A stretch of 64,000 nucleotides of DNA. Source: Akkermansiaceae bacterium (GTDB lineage: Bacteria > Verrucomicrobiota > Verrucomicrobiia > Verrucomicrobiales > DEV007). Below are positions 51,145-59,445 of this stretch, one piece after another; position 1 is the first letter of the stretch, and each line of letters opens with the position of its first letter. The stretch covers positions 496,001 through 560,000 of the forward strand of contig JACKQC010000002.1 in NCBI GenBank assembly GCA_024233085.1. Reading direction: 5' to 3'. The notes below the pieces were generated by a model. The model searched no databases. It was not told where the DNA came from and saw nothing but the letters and a program-made list of their open reading frames with translations. Position numbers and translations under genes: made by a program.

Positions 51145-53343
51145 ATGACTCCAAAACTCCACCACTCTATAGCTCCGCTGCTAATCCTCTGCGTGCTCGG
51201 TGCCTCTTTGGTTCCAACCCATGCCCAAACCGCCGTTCCCGACCGCTTCAAGCAGCTCGACAAAAACAACGACGGCACACTCTCCCGCACCGAAGTCACC
51301 GATGCCGCTGCCTTTACCGCCGCCGATACGGACAAGGATGGCGCGGTGACGGTGGGCGAGTATCGCCGCTACGTCGCGAACCGTTCGAAGACCAAGGCTC
51401 CCGCTCCAGCCAAGCCTGCTGCGGTTGCGGCTGCACCCGCTCCGATGCCCGTCGATGGCAAACCCGTTCTCAAATCGCTCCCCGACTCCGACGCCGTGCG
51501 CGATGCGGCGGGCACGGGGCAGCTTTTCGAATGCGTGCATGTGCCCGGCATCACGGACTACCGCGCGGGCATGAACGGCTTCGCCATCGTGGACCTGAAC
51601 CGGGACGGTTGGCCCGACGTCGTCTCCACGACCACACCCATGGACGCCGTGCCCGGCAAGCCGTTCCGGGATACTTTGCGCGTGCTCATCAACGAGGGCG
51701 GCTTTCGATTTCGGGAAGAGCGCATCGAGATTCGCGGCTCGGACATTTCTCAGGAGGTGTTCGGCCAGTGGTCGCAGATTCCAAACTTGGTTGATCTCAA
51801 CCAGGACGGCTTCCTCGACCTGCTCGTCACCCGAAGTTCCCAGAACCGAAACCGGCAGGAAACGGGCGGCAACACGCTGCTGCTGAGCGATGGCGCGTGG
51901 GACCGCTTCGTGGATGCGTCCGCCAAATTGGGCCTGCGCAACGAAACGGCCTACAACCGCCAGACCAGCTTCGGCGACGTGAACGGCGATGGCTGGCTCG
52001 ATGTCGCCATCGGCTGCGACAACATCAAGAACGCCATGGGCGGTGTCCCGCACAGCCGCCTCTACGTCTTCAAACCGAACGGGCCGAAATTCGAGGACGG
52101 AGGCTTCGAGGACATCGGCGGCAGCGACCTCGTGCCCGACTTCGGCGGATTCTACAATGACAAAGCCAAGGACAAGGCCGGACCGGACATCAACCTGCGC
52201 GACCTCGACAACGACGGCGACCTCGACCTGATCCAGAGTTTTCACGTCGATGTCCGCGACCCTCTCGCGCCAAATTCACCCGGTGAGTATCGTCAGGGGG
52301 TGATGTGCTGGAGAAACCTGCTGCGCGAAACCGGCGAGCTGCGTTTTGAAAAGGTCACCGGCAACGGCCTCGCCTGCGAAGCGCGGCTCAAATACAACCG
52401 GGAGAAGCAGTTCTACGAACCCGCCAGCGAGACCCGCGCGCCGGGGCTGCCTTATGTTTCGCTCGCCGACGTGGATGGCGACGGCTTGCAGGACATCCTC
52501 GCCATCGGCCCGGACTCAGACTACTGGGCGCCGCGCGTCGAGCACGTCACGGGACGCTTCTGGCACAATCACGGCGGCTTCCGATTTGAGGACCGCACCA
52601 CGCCCATCGGACTCGCCCCGCTGAACAACACCTACGGCGACTGGATGGACTTCTTCGAGGAGCAGCGGCCCGCCCGTTGGGCCAACTGGAAGCCGGTGGC
52701 GAGGTTCGAGAGCCAGCCCGGCCTGACGCCGCAACATCCGTCGAAAAACACGCCCTACTTTGCCGACGCGGTGTTTGGCGACTTCGACAACGATGGCGCG
52801 CTCGATGTCGTGGTGATGAACCGCAGCGAGAGCCTTCATCCGCGTTCCATGCTCTTCATGGGCAAAGGCGACGGCACCTTCGAGGTGAAGCCCACCACTT
52901 TCAGCGGCCTCGACAGCAGCGGCATCAGCGCCGAGGCCGCCGACCTCAATGGCGACGGCCTGCTCGACCTCCTCTTCGCCGCAGACCCCGCCAACAGCGC
53001 CGGCGGCCAGCCCGTCGCTCCCGAACGCTACGAGAGCAAAGTCTATTGGAACACCGGCGAGCAAGGTGGAAAAGAAAACCACTGGCTCCACCTCACCTTC
53101 ACCGGCCTCAAAGACGCCGAACTCATCGGTGCGAAAGTCGAACTCACCGCCGACGGCAAGAAGCAGCATCGCTGGATTCACAGCAACCACAGCTACAAGA
53201 GCGGCGGCGGACTGGACGCCCACTTCGGGCTCGGAAAAGCCACGAGCGCCGAGGTGAAGGTGACGCTGCTGAATGGGAGGACGAAGACTTTCACCACGCT
53301 CGCTGCGGACAAGGAACATCAACTCAGCTTCAGCACTCCATGA
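51145..53343 (+). CDS. Exported EF-hand and FG-GAP/VCBS protein, copy 1
   Basis: The 732-aa protein begins MTPKLHHSIAPLLILC and is exported (cleavage near THAQ). Two EF-hands follow (DKNNDGTLSRTEV, DTDKDGAVTVGEY), then a Pro/Ala linker, then FG-GAP/VCBS repeats recognised by DLNRDGWPDVV, DLNQDGFLDLLV, DVNGDGWLDVAIG, DLDNDGDLDLI and DLNGDGLLDLLF. The C-terminus (HWLHLTFTGLKDAELIGAKVEL... LDAHFGLGKAT) resembles the ASPIC/UnbV module. A calcium-stabilised surface propeller is expected. It has a close paralogue immediately downstream. Confidence 0.86.
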   Translation: MTPKLHHSIAPLLILCVLGASLVPTHAQTAVPDRFKQLDKNNDGTLSRTEVTDAAAFTAADTDKDGAVTVGEYRRYVANRSKTKAPAPAKPAAVAAAPAPMPVDGKPVLKSLPDSDAVRDAAGTGQLFECVHVPGITDYRAGMNGFAIVDLNRDGWPDVVSTTTPMDAVPGKPFRDTLRVLINEGGFRFREERIEIRGSDISQEVFGQWSQIPNLVDLNQDGFLDLLVTRSSQNRNRQETGGNTLLLSDGAWDRFVDASAKLGLRNETAYNRQTSFGDVNGDGWLDVAIGCDNIKNAMGGVPHSRLYVFKPNGPKFEDGGFEDIGGSDLVPDFGGFYNDKAKDKAGPDINLRDLDNDGDLDLIQSFHVDVRDPLAPNSPGEYRQGVMCWRNLLRETGELRFEKVTGNGLACEARLKYNREKQFYEPASETRAPGLPYVSLADVDGDGLQDILAIGPDSDYWAPRVEHVTGRFWHNHGGFRFEDRTTPIGLAPLNNTYGDWMDFFEEQRPARWANWKPVARFESQPGLTPQHPSKNTPYFADAVFGDFDNDGALDVVVMNRSESLHPRSMLFMGKGDGTFEVKPTTFSGLDSSGISAEAADLNGDGLLDLLFAADPANSAGGQPVAPERYESKVYWNTGEQGGKENHWLHLTFTGLKDAELIGAKVELTADGKKQHRWIHSNHSYKSGGGLDAHFGLGKATSAEVKVTLLNGRTKTFTTLAADKEHQLSFSTP

Positions 53344-55592
53344 CCCCGAGACGCCTCCCCTCCATCACTCCGCTGCTTCTCCTCGGTGCGCTCTGCGCAT
53401 TTGTGCTTGAGACCCAAGCTCAATCGCCCGGTGACGCTGCCTTCCAGCGTCTCGACAAGAATCAGGACGGCAAAATCAGCCGCGACGAAGCACCGAGCGC
53501 GGACAGCTTCACTGCGGCGGACGCGGACAAGAACGGCGCGGTGACCCCGGAGGAGTTCCGTCGTTATCTCACCGCGCGGCAGAGGCCGCAGACGCCGAAT
53601 CCGGCTCCCGCGCCTTCGGCCACGACTCAGGCGCAGACTCCGCCCCCGGTCGATGGCAAGCCGGTCCTCAAATCGCTACCCGACTCCGATGCCGTGCGCG
53701 ATGCGGCGGGCACGGGACAGCATTTCGAGTGCGTGCATGTGCCGGGGCTCACCGACACCCGCAAGGGCGTCAACGGCTTTGCCATCGCCGATCTGAATCG
53801 CGACGGGTTTCCGGACTTCATCGTCACCGTTTCTCCCCCGGTGTCGCTGCCGGGAGTGGGGGCGGGAGAAACCACCGGCAATGTGCAGCGCAGCAGTCGC
53901 CGCACGGCCATCGATCAACTGCTCGTGCTCATCAACGAGGGCGGCTTCCGCTTTCGCGAGCATCGCATCGAGATTCGTGGCTCGGCACTCACGCAGGAAA
54001 ACTTCGCTGGCCGCGCGCAGGTGCCGAATCTGGCGGACTTCAACGGCGACGGGTTCCTCGACCTTTTCATCACGCGACATTCGCCGGTCAGTGCGGGCGA
54101 GAATCGCGGCAACCTGCCGCTGCTCGGCAACACCTTTCTCGTCAGTGACGGCGCTTGGGATCGCTTCGTCGATGTCTCCGCGAAGATGGGCACGCGCAAC
54201 GAACAGGCCTACAACCGCCAGTCCTCCATCGGCGATGTGAATGGCGACGGCTGGCTCGACATCGCCATCGGCTGCGACAACATCGGCAACGCCATGGGCG
54301 GCCTGCCGCATAGCCGGCTCTACGTCTTCAAACCCAACGGCGCGAAGTTCGAGGACGGCCAGTTTGAAGACATCGGTGGCAGCGACCTCATCCCCGACTT
54401 CGGCGGCTTCTACCACGACAGTGCCAAGGACAAGGCCGGGCCGAACCTCGCCCTGCGCGATGTGGATGGCGATGGCGACCTCGATTTGCTCCAGTCCTGC
54501 CACATCGACCTGCGCGAGCCGCTGCTGCCCTACTCGCCGGGCGAATACCGCCAGGGCGTCTTCTGTTGGAAAAACCTCTTCCGCGAGACCGGTGAGAATC
54601 GATTCGAGAAAATCACCGGCAACGGCCTCGCCGTCGAGGCGCGGCTGAAATACGACCGCGAAAAGCAAGTCTATGTGCCGCAGGGCAAGGCACCCGGCCT
54701 GCCGTATCTCTTCTTCGCCGACGTGGACAACGACGGCCTCCAGGATGCGCTCGCCACCGGCCCCAGCGACATGGGCTGGTCGCCGCGCTGCGAGGATGTG
54801 GGCGGGCGCTATTGGAAGAACCTCGGCGGCTTCCGCTTCGAGGAACGCACCGAGGCCGCCGGACTCGCCGCGCTGAACTGGAGCTACCGCCAGTGGCACG
54901 AGTTCTTCGCGCAGCTCATGTCCGAACGGCATCGCCAATGGCGACCGCTCAGCGGCACGAAGAGCCAGCCCGGCGTGCCATCGCAGCACCCGCTGGAAAA
55001 TCGGCCCTACTACGCCGACGGCATCTTCGGCGACTTCGACAACGACGGCTGGCTCGACCTCGTCGTGCTCGACCGGCGGGAGAATCCGTATCTGCAAACC
55101 CGCGCCATGCTCTGGATGAATCGCGGCGACGGCACCTTTGAGGTGAAACCCACGGAGTTCAGCGGCCTCGACAGCGGCGGCATTTCCGGCGAAGCCTCCG
55201 ACATGAATGGCGACGGCCTGCTCGATCTCTTCTTCGCCGCCGACCCCGACAACACCGGCGTCGCCCTGGACATCGCCCGCTACGACAGCAAAGTTTATTG
55301 GAACACCGGCGAGCACGGCGCAAAAGCCAACCACTGGCTCCACCTCACCTTCACCGGCCTCCAAGACGCCGAACTCATCGGTGCGAAAATCGAACTCACC
55401 GCCAACGGCAAGAAGCAGTATCGGTGGATTCACAGCAACCACAGCTACAAGAGCGGCGGCGCACTGGACGCCCACTTCGGCCTTGGCAAAGCCACGAGCG
55501 CGGAGGTGAAGGTGACGTTGCTCAACGGGAAATCGAAGAGCTTTGCAAGCGTTGCGGCGGACAAGAGTCACGCGCTTGATGTCGGCCATTAG
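53340..55592 (+). CDS. Exported EF-hand and FG-GAP/VCBS protein, copy 2
   Basis: The 750-aa protein is colinear with copy 1, with which it shares long stretches of near-identical DNA, for example around GKPVLKSLPDSDAVRDAAGTG and the ASPIC/UnbV-like tail. It has its own signal peptide (LLLLGALCAFVLETQAQ), EF-hands DKNQDGKISRDEA and DADKNGAVTPEEF, and VCBS motifs such as DLNRDGFPDFIV and DVDGDGDLDLL. Its ATG overlaps the stop of copy 1 (ATGA at 53340-53343). The pair arose by tandem duplication and then diverged most in signal peptide and linker. Confidence 0.86.
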   Translation: MTPRRLPSITPLLLLGALCAFVLETQAQSPGDAAFQRLDKNQDGKISRDEAPSADSFTAADADKNGAVTPEEFRRYLTARQRPQTPNPAPAPSATTQAQTPPPVDGKPVLKSLPDSDAVRDAAGTGQHFECVHVPGLTDTRKGVNGFAIADLNRDGFPDFIVTVSPPVSLPGVGAGETTGNVQRSSRRTAIDQLLVLINEGGFRFREHRIEIRGSALTQENFAGRAQVPNLADFNGDGFLDLFITRHSPVSAGENRGNLPLLGNTFLVSDGAWDRFVDVSAKMGTRNEQAYNRQSSIGDVNGDGWLDIAIGCDNIGNAMGGLPHSRLYVFKPNGAKFEDGQFEDIGGSDLIPDFGGFYHDSAKDKAGPNLALRDVDGDGDLDLLQSCHIDLREPLLPYSPGEYRQGVFCWKNLFRETGENRFEKITGNGLAVEARLKYDREKQVYVPQGKAPGLPYLFFADVDNDGLQDALATGPSDMGWSPRCEDVGGRYWKNLGGFRFEERTEAAGLAALNWSYRQWHEFFAQLMSERHRQWRPLSGTKSQPGVPSQHPLENRPYYADGIFGDFDNDGWLDLVVLDRRENPYLQTRAMLWMNRGDGTFEVKPTEFSGLDSGGISGEASDMNGDGLLDLFFAADPDNTGVALDIARYDSKVYWNTGEHGAKANHWLHLTFTGLQDAELIGAKIELTANGKKQYRWIHSNHSYKSGGALDAHFGLGKATSAEVKVTLLNGKSKSFASVAADKSHALDVGH

Positions 55593-55817
55593 ACATCCAA
55601 TGCGCCGTGCCTTCTCTACCAGACAGTCACCCCGCCCACGACTACGCCGAGCGCGTCCGCGAACGGCTACAAGGACTATGAGGGCCGCAATATTGACCAA
55701 ACATGGTGTGCCACAAAATACCGGGGTATCGCACCATTTGGGCCGACTACCGCCAATTGTCCTGAGCACAACATTCAGCCTGCCCACCAACAAAGCCAAC
55801 CCTGGATGCTCCCGGGC
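55593..55817. other. Non-coding junction between module and right direct repeat
   Basis: No gene is supported. One frame gives a short peptide (SLPDSHPAHDYAERVRERLQ) that could be a gene remnant but is unassignable. Composition changes several times, as in a rearrangement junction. The gap continues to 56044; its right part holds the direct-repeat copy. Confidence 0.4.
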
Positions 55818-55927
55818 GGACTTGTCCGCCGACCAACCGACCATCGTGACGATCCGCAACCGCAACACGGACGGATTCGTCATTCTCGACGCGCTGCAAT
55901 GGGTCGAGGTGAGAGATTGAGTGGCCT
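55818..55927. repeat. Right copy of 110-bp direct repeat (truncated oxidoreductase 3' end)
   Basis: The copy encodes the last residues of the FAD oxidoreductase (DLSADQPTIVTIRNRNTDGF, then VILDALQWVEVRD) and its stop, but has no upstream gene. Three mismatches separate it from 46979-47088. It closes the 8.7-kb module. Confidence 0.95.
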
Positions 55928-56044
55928 CCCAGAAATGACTTCGTTCAAAGGCCCGCTACCAGGGCAAACGAGCCATACGGGCCCGAGGACAAGGCCACCT
56001 CGAGCCTTGCCGCCGAAACCGGTTGCCCGTATGCTCTCCCCGTG

Positions 56045-56305
56045 ATGAACAGCGACATCGCCTCCGACGCCTTCAATCGAGGAATCGATCCCGTATTGGA
56101 ACTTCTGACTCCGGATCAAGCCCGGCGGATTTCCGATTATCATTCCGATGACTCGCTCCAGGCGCGGATCGAATGGCTTGCCGGTCGATCCGCGGAAGGC
56201 ATCCTAACCGACGACGAAAGGGCGGAATACGAGGGCTATGTCCGCGCGAATCATTTTCTTTCGGTGCTGTTCGACGGGATCCGCCGTAGATTTGCGTCTT
56301 ATTGA
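56045..56305 (+). CDS. Small acidic hypothetical protein
   Basis: The 86-aa protein (ATG 56045; a GTG precedes it by one codon) has the pattern PVLELLTPDQARRISDYH ... LQARIEWLAGRSAEGILTDDERAEYEGYVRAN, spread over two helices. Similar small proteins with an EG-LTxxERAEYE motif are common in cyanobacteria, planctomycetes and relatives and are sometimes next to endonucleases; here no partner is visible. Function unknown. Confidence 0.7.
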   Translation: MNSDIASDAFNRGIDPVLELLTPDQARRISDYHSDDSLQARIEWLAGRSAEGILTDDERAEYEGYVRANHFLSVLFDGIRRRFASY

Positions 56306-56353
56306 CGGAAGCGGAAGTTTTGCCAGAACCCCGATTCCCGGAGTCGGCTCACC

Positions 56354-56866
56354 TCAACCAGCCTTCGGACGGGGCGCCGCGCAATTCGCGCAGACCGGCT
56401 CCAGCCGGGGAATCATCAGACCGCATTTCTCGCATCGGACTTCGGCCATCTCGCCGTCCGCGTCGGGCAGGGCGGGTTCATAGCTCCCCTGCTCCGATTC
56501 GATTCGCACGGCGGTGCCGCTGATGCTCACCAGGACAAATCCGGCGACCGTTTCGTAATCCAAGTCGCATCCGACGATCGCATTGGCACCGAAGGCATGG
56601 GCTTGCTGACGAATGGAAAGGGCGGCTAGCTCCCGCGCCTCGGAGGCAAGCTTGGTCACGGCTGACACCTGTCCGCCAAAAAAATTCTCGATCGCAACGG
56701 CCTTATCCCGAATCGGTCCTCCCGCTATAACCGCCTCTCCGGTCACCAATCCAAAAACCCGCGAGATTCTCCACCCCTCCACGTTTGGAGTGGTCACCAA
56801 CAACATTTGTTTGGAGGCAATTTCGCTCACGTTTGAAAATTCGACCGCCTCACCCTTCCTCCTCAT
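56354..56866 (-). CDS. YbjQ-family (DUF74) protein with C-terminal zinc ribbon
   Basis: The 170-aa protein has the YbjQ pattern: LLVTTPNVEGWRISRVFGLVTGEAV, then REAR-like LASEARELAALSIRQQAHAFGANAIVGCDLDYE in pieces, forming a pentameric barrel in known structures. The C-terminus has CEKCG and CANC, a four-cysteine zinc ribbon. Heavy-metal binding was proposed for the family but is not proven. Its start overlaps the queH stop by 17 bp on the same strand. Confidence 0.82.
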   Translation of the reverse strand: MRRKGEAVEFSNVSEIASKQMLLVTTPNVEGWRISRVFGLVTGEAVIAGGPIRDKAVAIENFFGGQVSAVTKLASEARELAALSIRQQAHAFGANAIVGCDLDYETVAGFVLVSISGTAVRIESEQGSYEPALPDADGEMAEVRCEKCGLMIPRLEPVCANCAAPRPKAG

Positions 56867-57590
56867 CCCCCACCAAGGCCTCGCGCCCGTAGAACTTGAT
56901 CTTCCGGACCACTTTTTCCCGTCCGCTGGACTCCCGCCAGACGTTGGTGTCGCGGAGGCTGTAAACGCAGCCGCAGTATTCCTGCTGGTAGAATTCCTCG
57001 CGCTTCGAGATCTCGATCATGCGCTGACTGCCGCCCTGCTTCCTCCAGTTGAAGGTCCAGTAGGTCATGCCCGGATGACGCGCGGCGGCGCGTTCGCCGC
57101 AGCCGTTGATCTGGTCCATGTTTTTCCAGCGGGAAATGCCGAGCGTGCTGCTGATCAGGTCGTATCCGTGCTCGGCGGCGTAGTCTGCGGTCACTTCGAA
57201 CCGCATGTCGAAGCACGCGGTGCAGCGGATGCCGCGCTCCGGCTCCATCTCCATGCCCTGGGTGCGGTCGAACCAATCCTTTGCGTTGTAATCCCAGTCG
57301 ATGAATTCCATCCCGAGCTTCTCGGCGTAGCGAATGTTTTCCTGCTTCCGGATCTCGTATTCGTCGCGCGGATGGATGTTGGGGTTGTAGAAGAAAATCG
57401 TCGTCTCGATCTTCGAGGCGGCGAGGGCGTCCATCACCTCGGCGGCGCAGGGGGCGCAGCAGGAATGCAGCAGGATGCGGTCGGTGCCGTTCGGCGTGTC
57501 GAGCACGGGACGCTCGAAGTTTTCGACCGAAAACCGGGCCGGATCGTCCTTCGCGGGAGAGGCGGGCGATGGATGGGAAAGATCGCTCAT
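56850..57590 (-). CDS. queH: Epoxyqueuosine reductase QueH
   Basis: The 246-aa protein (DUF208) carries out the last step of queuosine synthesis in tRNA, reducing epoxyqueuosine, as a replacement for QueG. The conserved cysteines expected for the iron-sulfur cluster and catalysis are in LLHSCCAPCAAEV, RCTACFDMR and EYCGCVYS. FFYNPNIHPRDEYEIRK and STLGISRWKN are family stretches. The ATG at 57590 gives MSDLSHPSP; upstream frame is not protein-like. It is divergent from the DegP-type gene. Confidence 0.92.
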   Translation of the reverse strand: MSDLSHPSPASPAKDDPARFSVENFERPVLDTPNGTDRILLHSCCAPCAAEVMDALAASKIETTIFFYNPNIHPRDEYEIRKQENIRYAEKLGMEFIDWDYNAKDWFDRTQGMEMEPERGIRCTACFDMRFEVTADYAAEHGYDLISSTLGISRWKNMDQINGCGERAAARHPGMTYWTFNWRKQGGSQRMIEISKREEFYQQEYCGCVYSLRDTNVWRESSGREKVVRKIKFYGREALVGDEEEG

Positions 57591-57719
57591 GGGCGAGATC
57601 GATGACGGGAAGTATAGCGATCTTCGCGCGGGCCGCGACCTCGAATCGGAAGGGGGCCGAACCCGGCGAAAGCGTCTTCGACCTTGCGCGTTGGCGGCGA
57701 TCGGTTTGATTCTCCAGCC

Positions 57720-59393
57720 ATGGCTCGTTCCCTCGGACACGCTCTCGGGTTGGCGGCGGCGTTGATCGCCGCCGGTTGGATATATCACTGGGCCATCGCG
57801 GGCGAGGATCGGTATTCGATTTTCGATCTCGCGGCGGGCCGGCCGGTGACGGCGGTACTGGGCCAGGCGCAACCGGCGCCAACTCCGACGCCCACGCAAA
57901 CGCAAACACCGGCTCCCGCGGAGAAACCCGCGGCGGAAGCTCCCGCTTCACCGGCGCCGACGAAGCCCGGGCCATCAGCGCCGGCTCCCGCCCCGGAAAG
58001 CGTCCTGTCACCCGAGGCGCTGAACAGCACCCAGCTTCTCGAAAAGGTGAACCTCGCCCTGGCGGATCTGACCGACCGGGTGGTGCCCTCGGTGGTGAGC
58101 ATCGACACGACGAAGACGGTCGATGTGCCGAGTTATGTGCCGGTGGATCCCTTCGGCTTTTTCGGATACCGGCGCAGCAACCAGCGCTATCAGGTGCCGA
58201 GCCTGGGCTCGGGCGTCATCGTCTCGGAGGACGGCCACATTCTGACCAATCACCACGTCGTCGCCGGAGTGGACGAAATCCGGGTGACCACCTTCGACGG
58301 CGCGCAATTCCAGGCCGAGTGGGTCGGCTCGGACCCGACCGTCGATGTCGCGGTGCTGAAGATCAAGGTCAACCAGCCCGAGGGCGTCGATGGGGAGCCG
58401 CCGCGCCGTTTTCCCGCGCTGCGTTTCGGCGACTCCGACGGCGTGCGGGTCGGCGACATGGCGCTGGCGGTCGGAAATCCCTTCGGGCTGAGCGAAACGG
58501 TCACGCGGGGCATTATCAGCGCCAAGCAGCGGCAGCTCAGCGACGGGTCGAACGAGTATTTCCAGACCGACGCGGTGATCAATCCGGGCAACTCCGGCGG
58601 ACCGCTGGTCGACGTCCACGGCGAAATCATCGGGATCAACTCCGCGATTTTCACCGGGCAACAGGATGTGCGCGTCTGGCAGGGGATCGGGCTGGCGATC
58701 CCGTCGAACGAGGCGCGCGAAGTTTACGACGCCATCGTCTTCGACAAGCCCCTGCTGCGCGGATACCTTGGCGTCTATTTCGCCCCGGAGCTGACGCGGC
58801 AGCACGCGATGGCGCTCGGTCTCCGGAGCCTGAAAGGCGCCCTGGTCACCAACGTGGACGAGCAATCCCCGGCGCAGCAGGCCGGCCTGAAGCCCGGCGA
58901 TGTCATCGTGAGCTTCAACGGGGCCGAGGCCACCACCGCCGCCGACACCCTGAACCGCATCCGCCGGCTGAAGGCGGGCGAGCAGGTGAAGCTCGGCGTT
59001 TTTCGCCAGGGCCAGACCCTCGAGCTGCGGGCCGTCATCGCCGAGCGGCCCGACACCACCACGCTCGAACTGAAGAGCGAAATCACCGCCTCGGGCCAGG
59101 CCATCGCGGAGTCCCTCGGCGTCGCCGTGCGCGACCTCACCACCGCCGAGCGGAGCGCCTTCGGGCTCGACGCGGACTCGCCGGCCATTGTGATCACCGA
59201 GGTCAAGCCCGGCTCCGAGGCCTCCCAGCGTTTCCTGGCCGGCGACCTGATCCACGCCATCAACCGCAATCCCGTCCGAACGGCGGCGGAATTCCACGAT
59301 TTGCTGGGGTCCCTGCCGAAGCGGGAGCAATCGGTCATCATCCTAAGCCGGCGCGGGCACCGATTTTACGCGGTCCTCAATCCCGGACGTTGA
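57720..59393 (+). CDS. DegP/HtrA-type serine endoprotease with two PDZ domains
   Basis: The 557-aa protein has an N-terminal membrane anchor (LGLAAALIAAGWIYHWAIA) and a long Pro/Thr/Ala linker. A trypsin-like domain follows with H179 (TNHHVV), D209 (TVDVAVLKI) and S292 (NPGNSGGPL). Two PDZ domains follow, one with VTNVDEQSPAQQAGLKPGDVI and one with VITEVKPGSEASQRFLAGD. It should degrade or refold damaged periplasmic proteins. Unlike the protease at 14062, it has the full classical DegP layout. It is followed 52 bp later by the OmpA gene. Confidence 0.93.
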   Translation: MARSLGHALGLAAALIAAGWIYHWAIAGEDRYSIFDLAAGRPVTAVLGQAQPAPTPTPTQTQTPAPAEKPAAEAPASPAPTKPGPSAPAPAPESVLSPEALNSTQLLEKVNLALADLTDRVVPSVVSIDTTKTVDVPSYVPVDPFGFFGYRRSNQRYQVPSLGSGVIVSEDGHILTNHHVVAGVDEIRVTTFDGAQFQAEWVGSDPTVDVAVLKIKVNQPEGVDGEPPRRFPALRFGDSDGVRVGDMALAVGNPFGLSETVTRGIISAKQRQLSDGSNEYFQTDAVINPGNSGGPLVDVHGEIIGINSAIFTGQQDVRVWQGIGLAIPSNEAREVYDAIVFDKPLLRGYLGVYFAPELTRQHAMALGLRSLKGALVTNVDEQSPAQQAGLKPGDVIVSFNGAEATTAADTLNRIRRLKAGEQVKLGVFRQGQTLELRAVIAERPDTTTLELKSEITASGQAIAESLGVAVRDLTTAERSAFGLDADSPAIVITEVKPGSEASQRFLAGDLIHAINRNPVRTAAEFHDLLGSLPKREQSVIILSRRGHRFYAVLNPGR

Positions 59394-59445
59394 AACCGAA
59401 AACTTCGCGTGTTTTTCGGGCGATCGTGGGTCATAGTGTCGGGCC

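Noticed and set aside
52677..53339. Extension of the second VCBS protein 220 codons upstream
   Set aside because: The extra part is an out-of-frame shadow of copy 1; the signal peptide begins at 53340.
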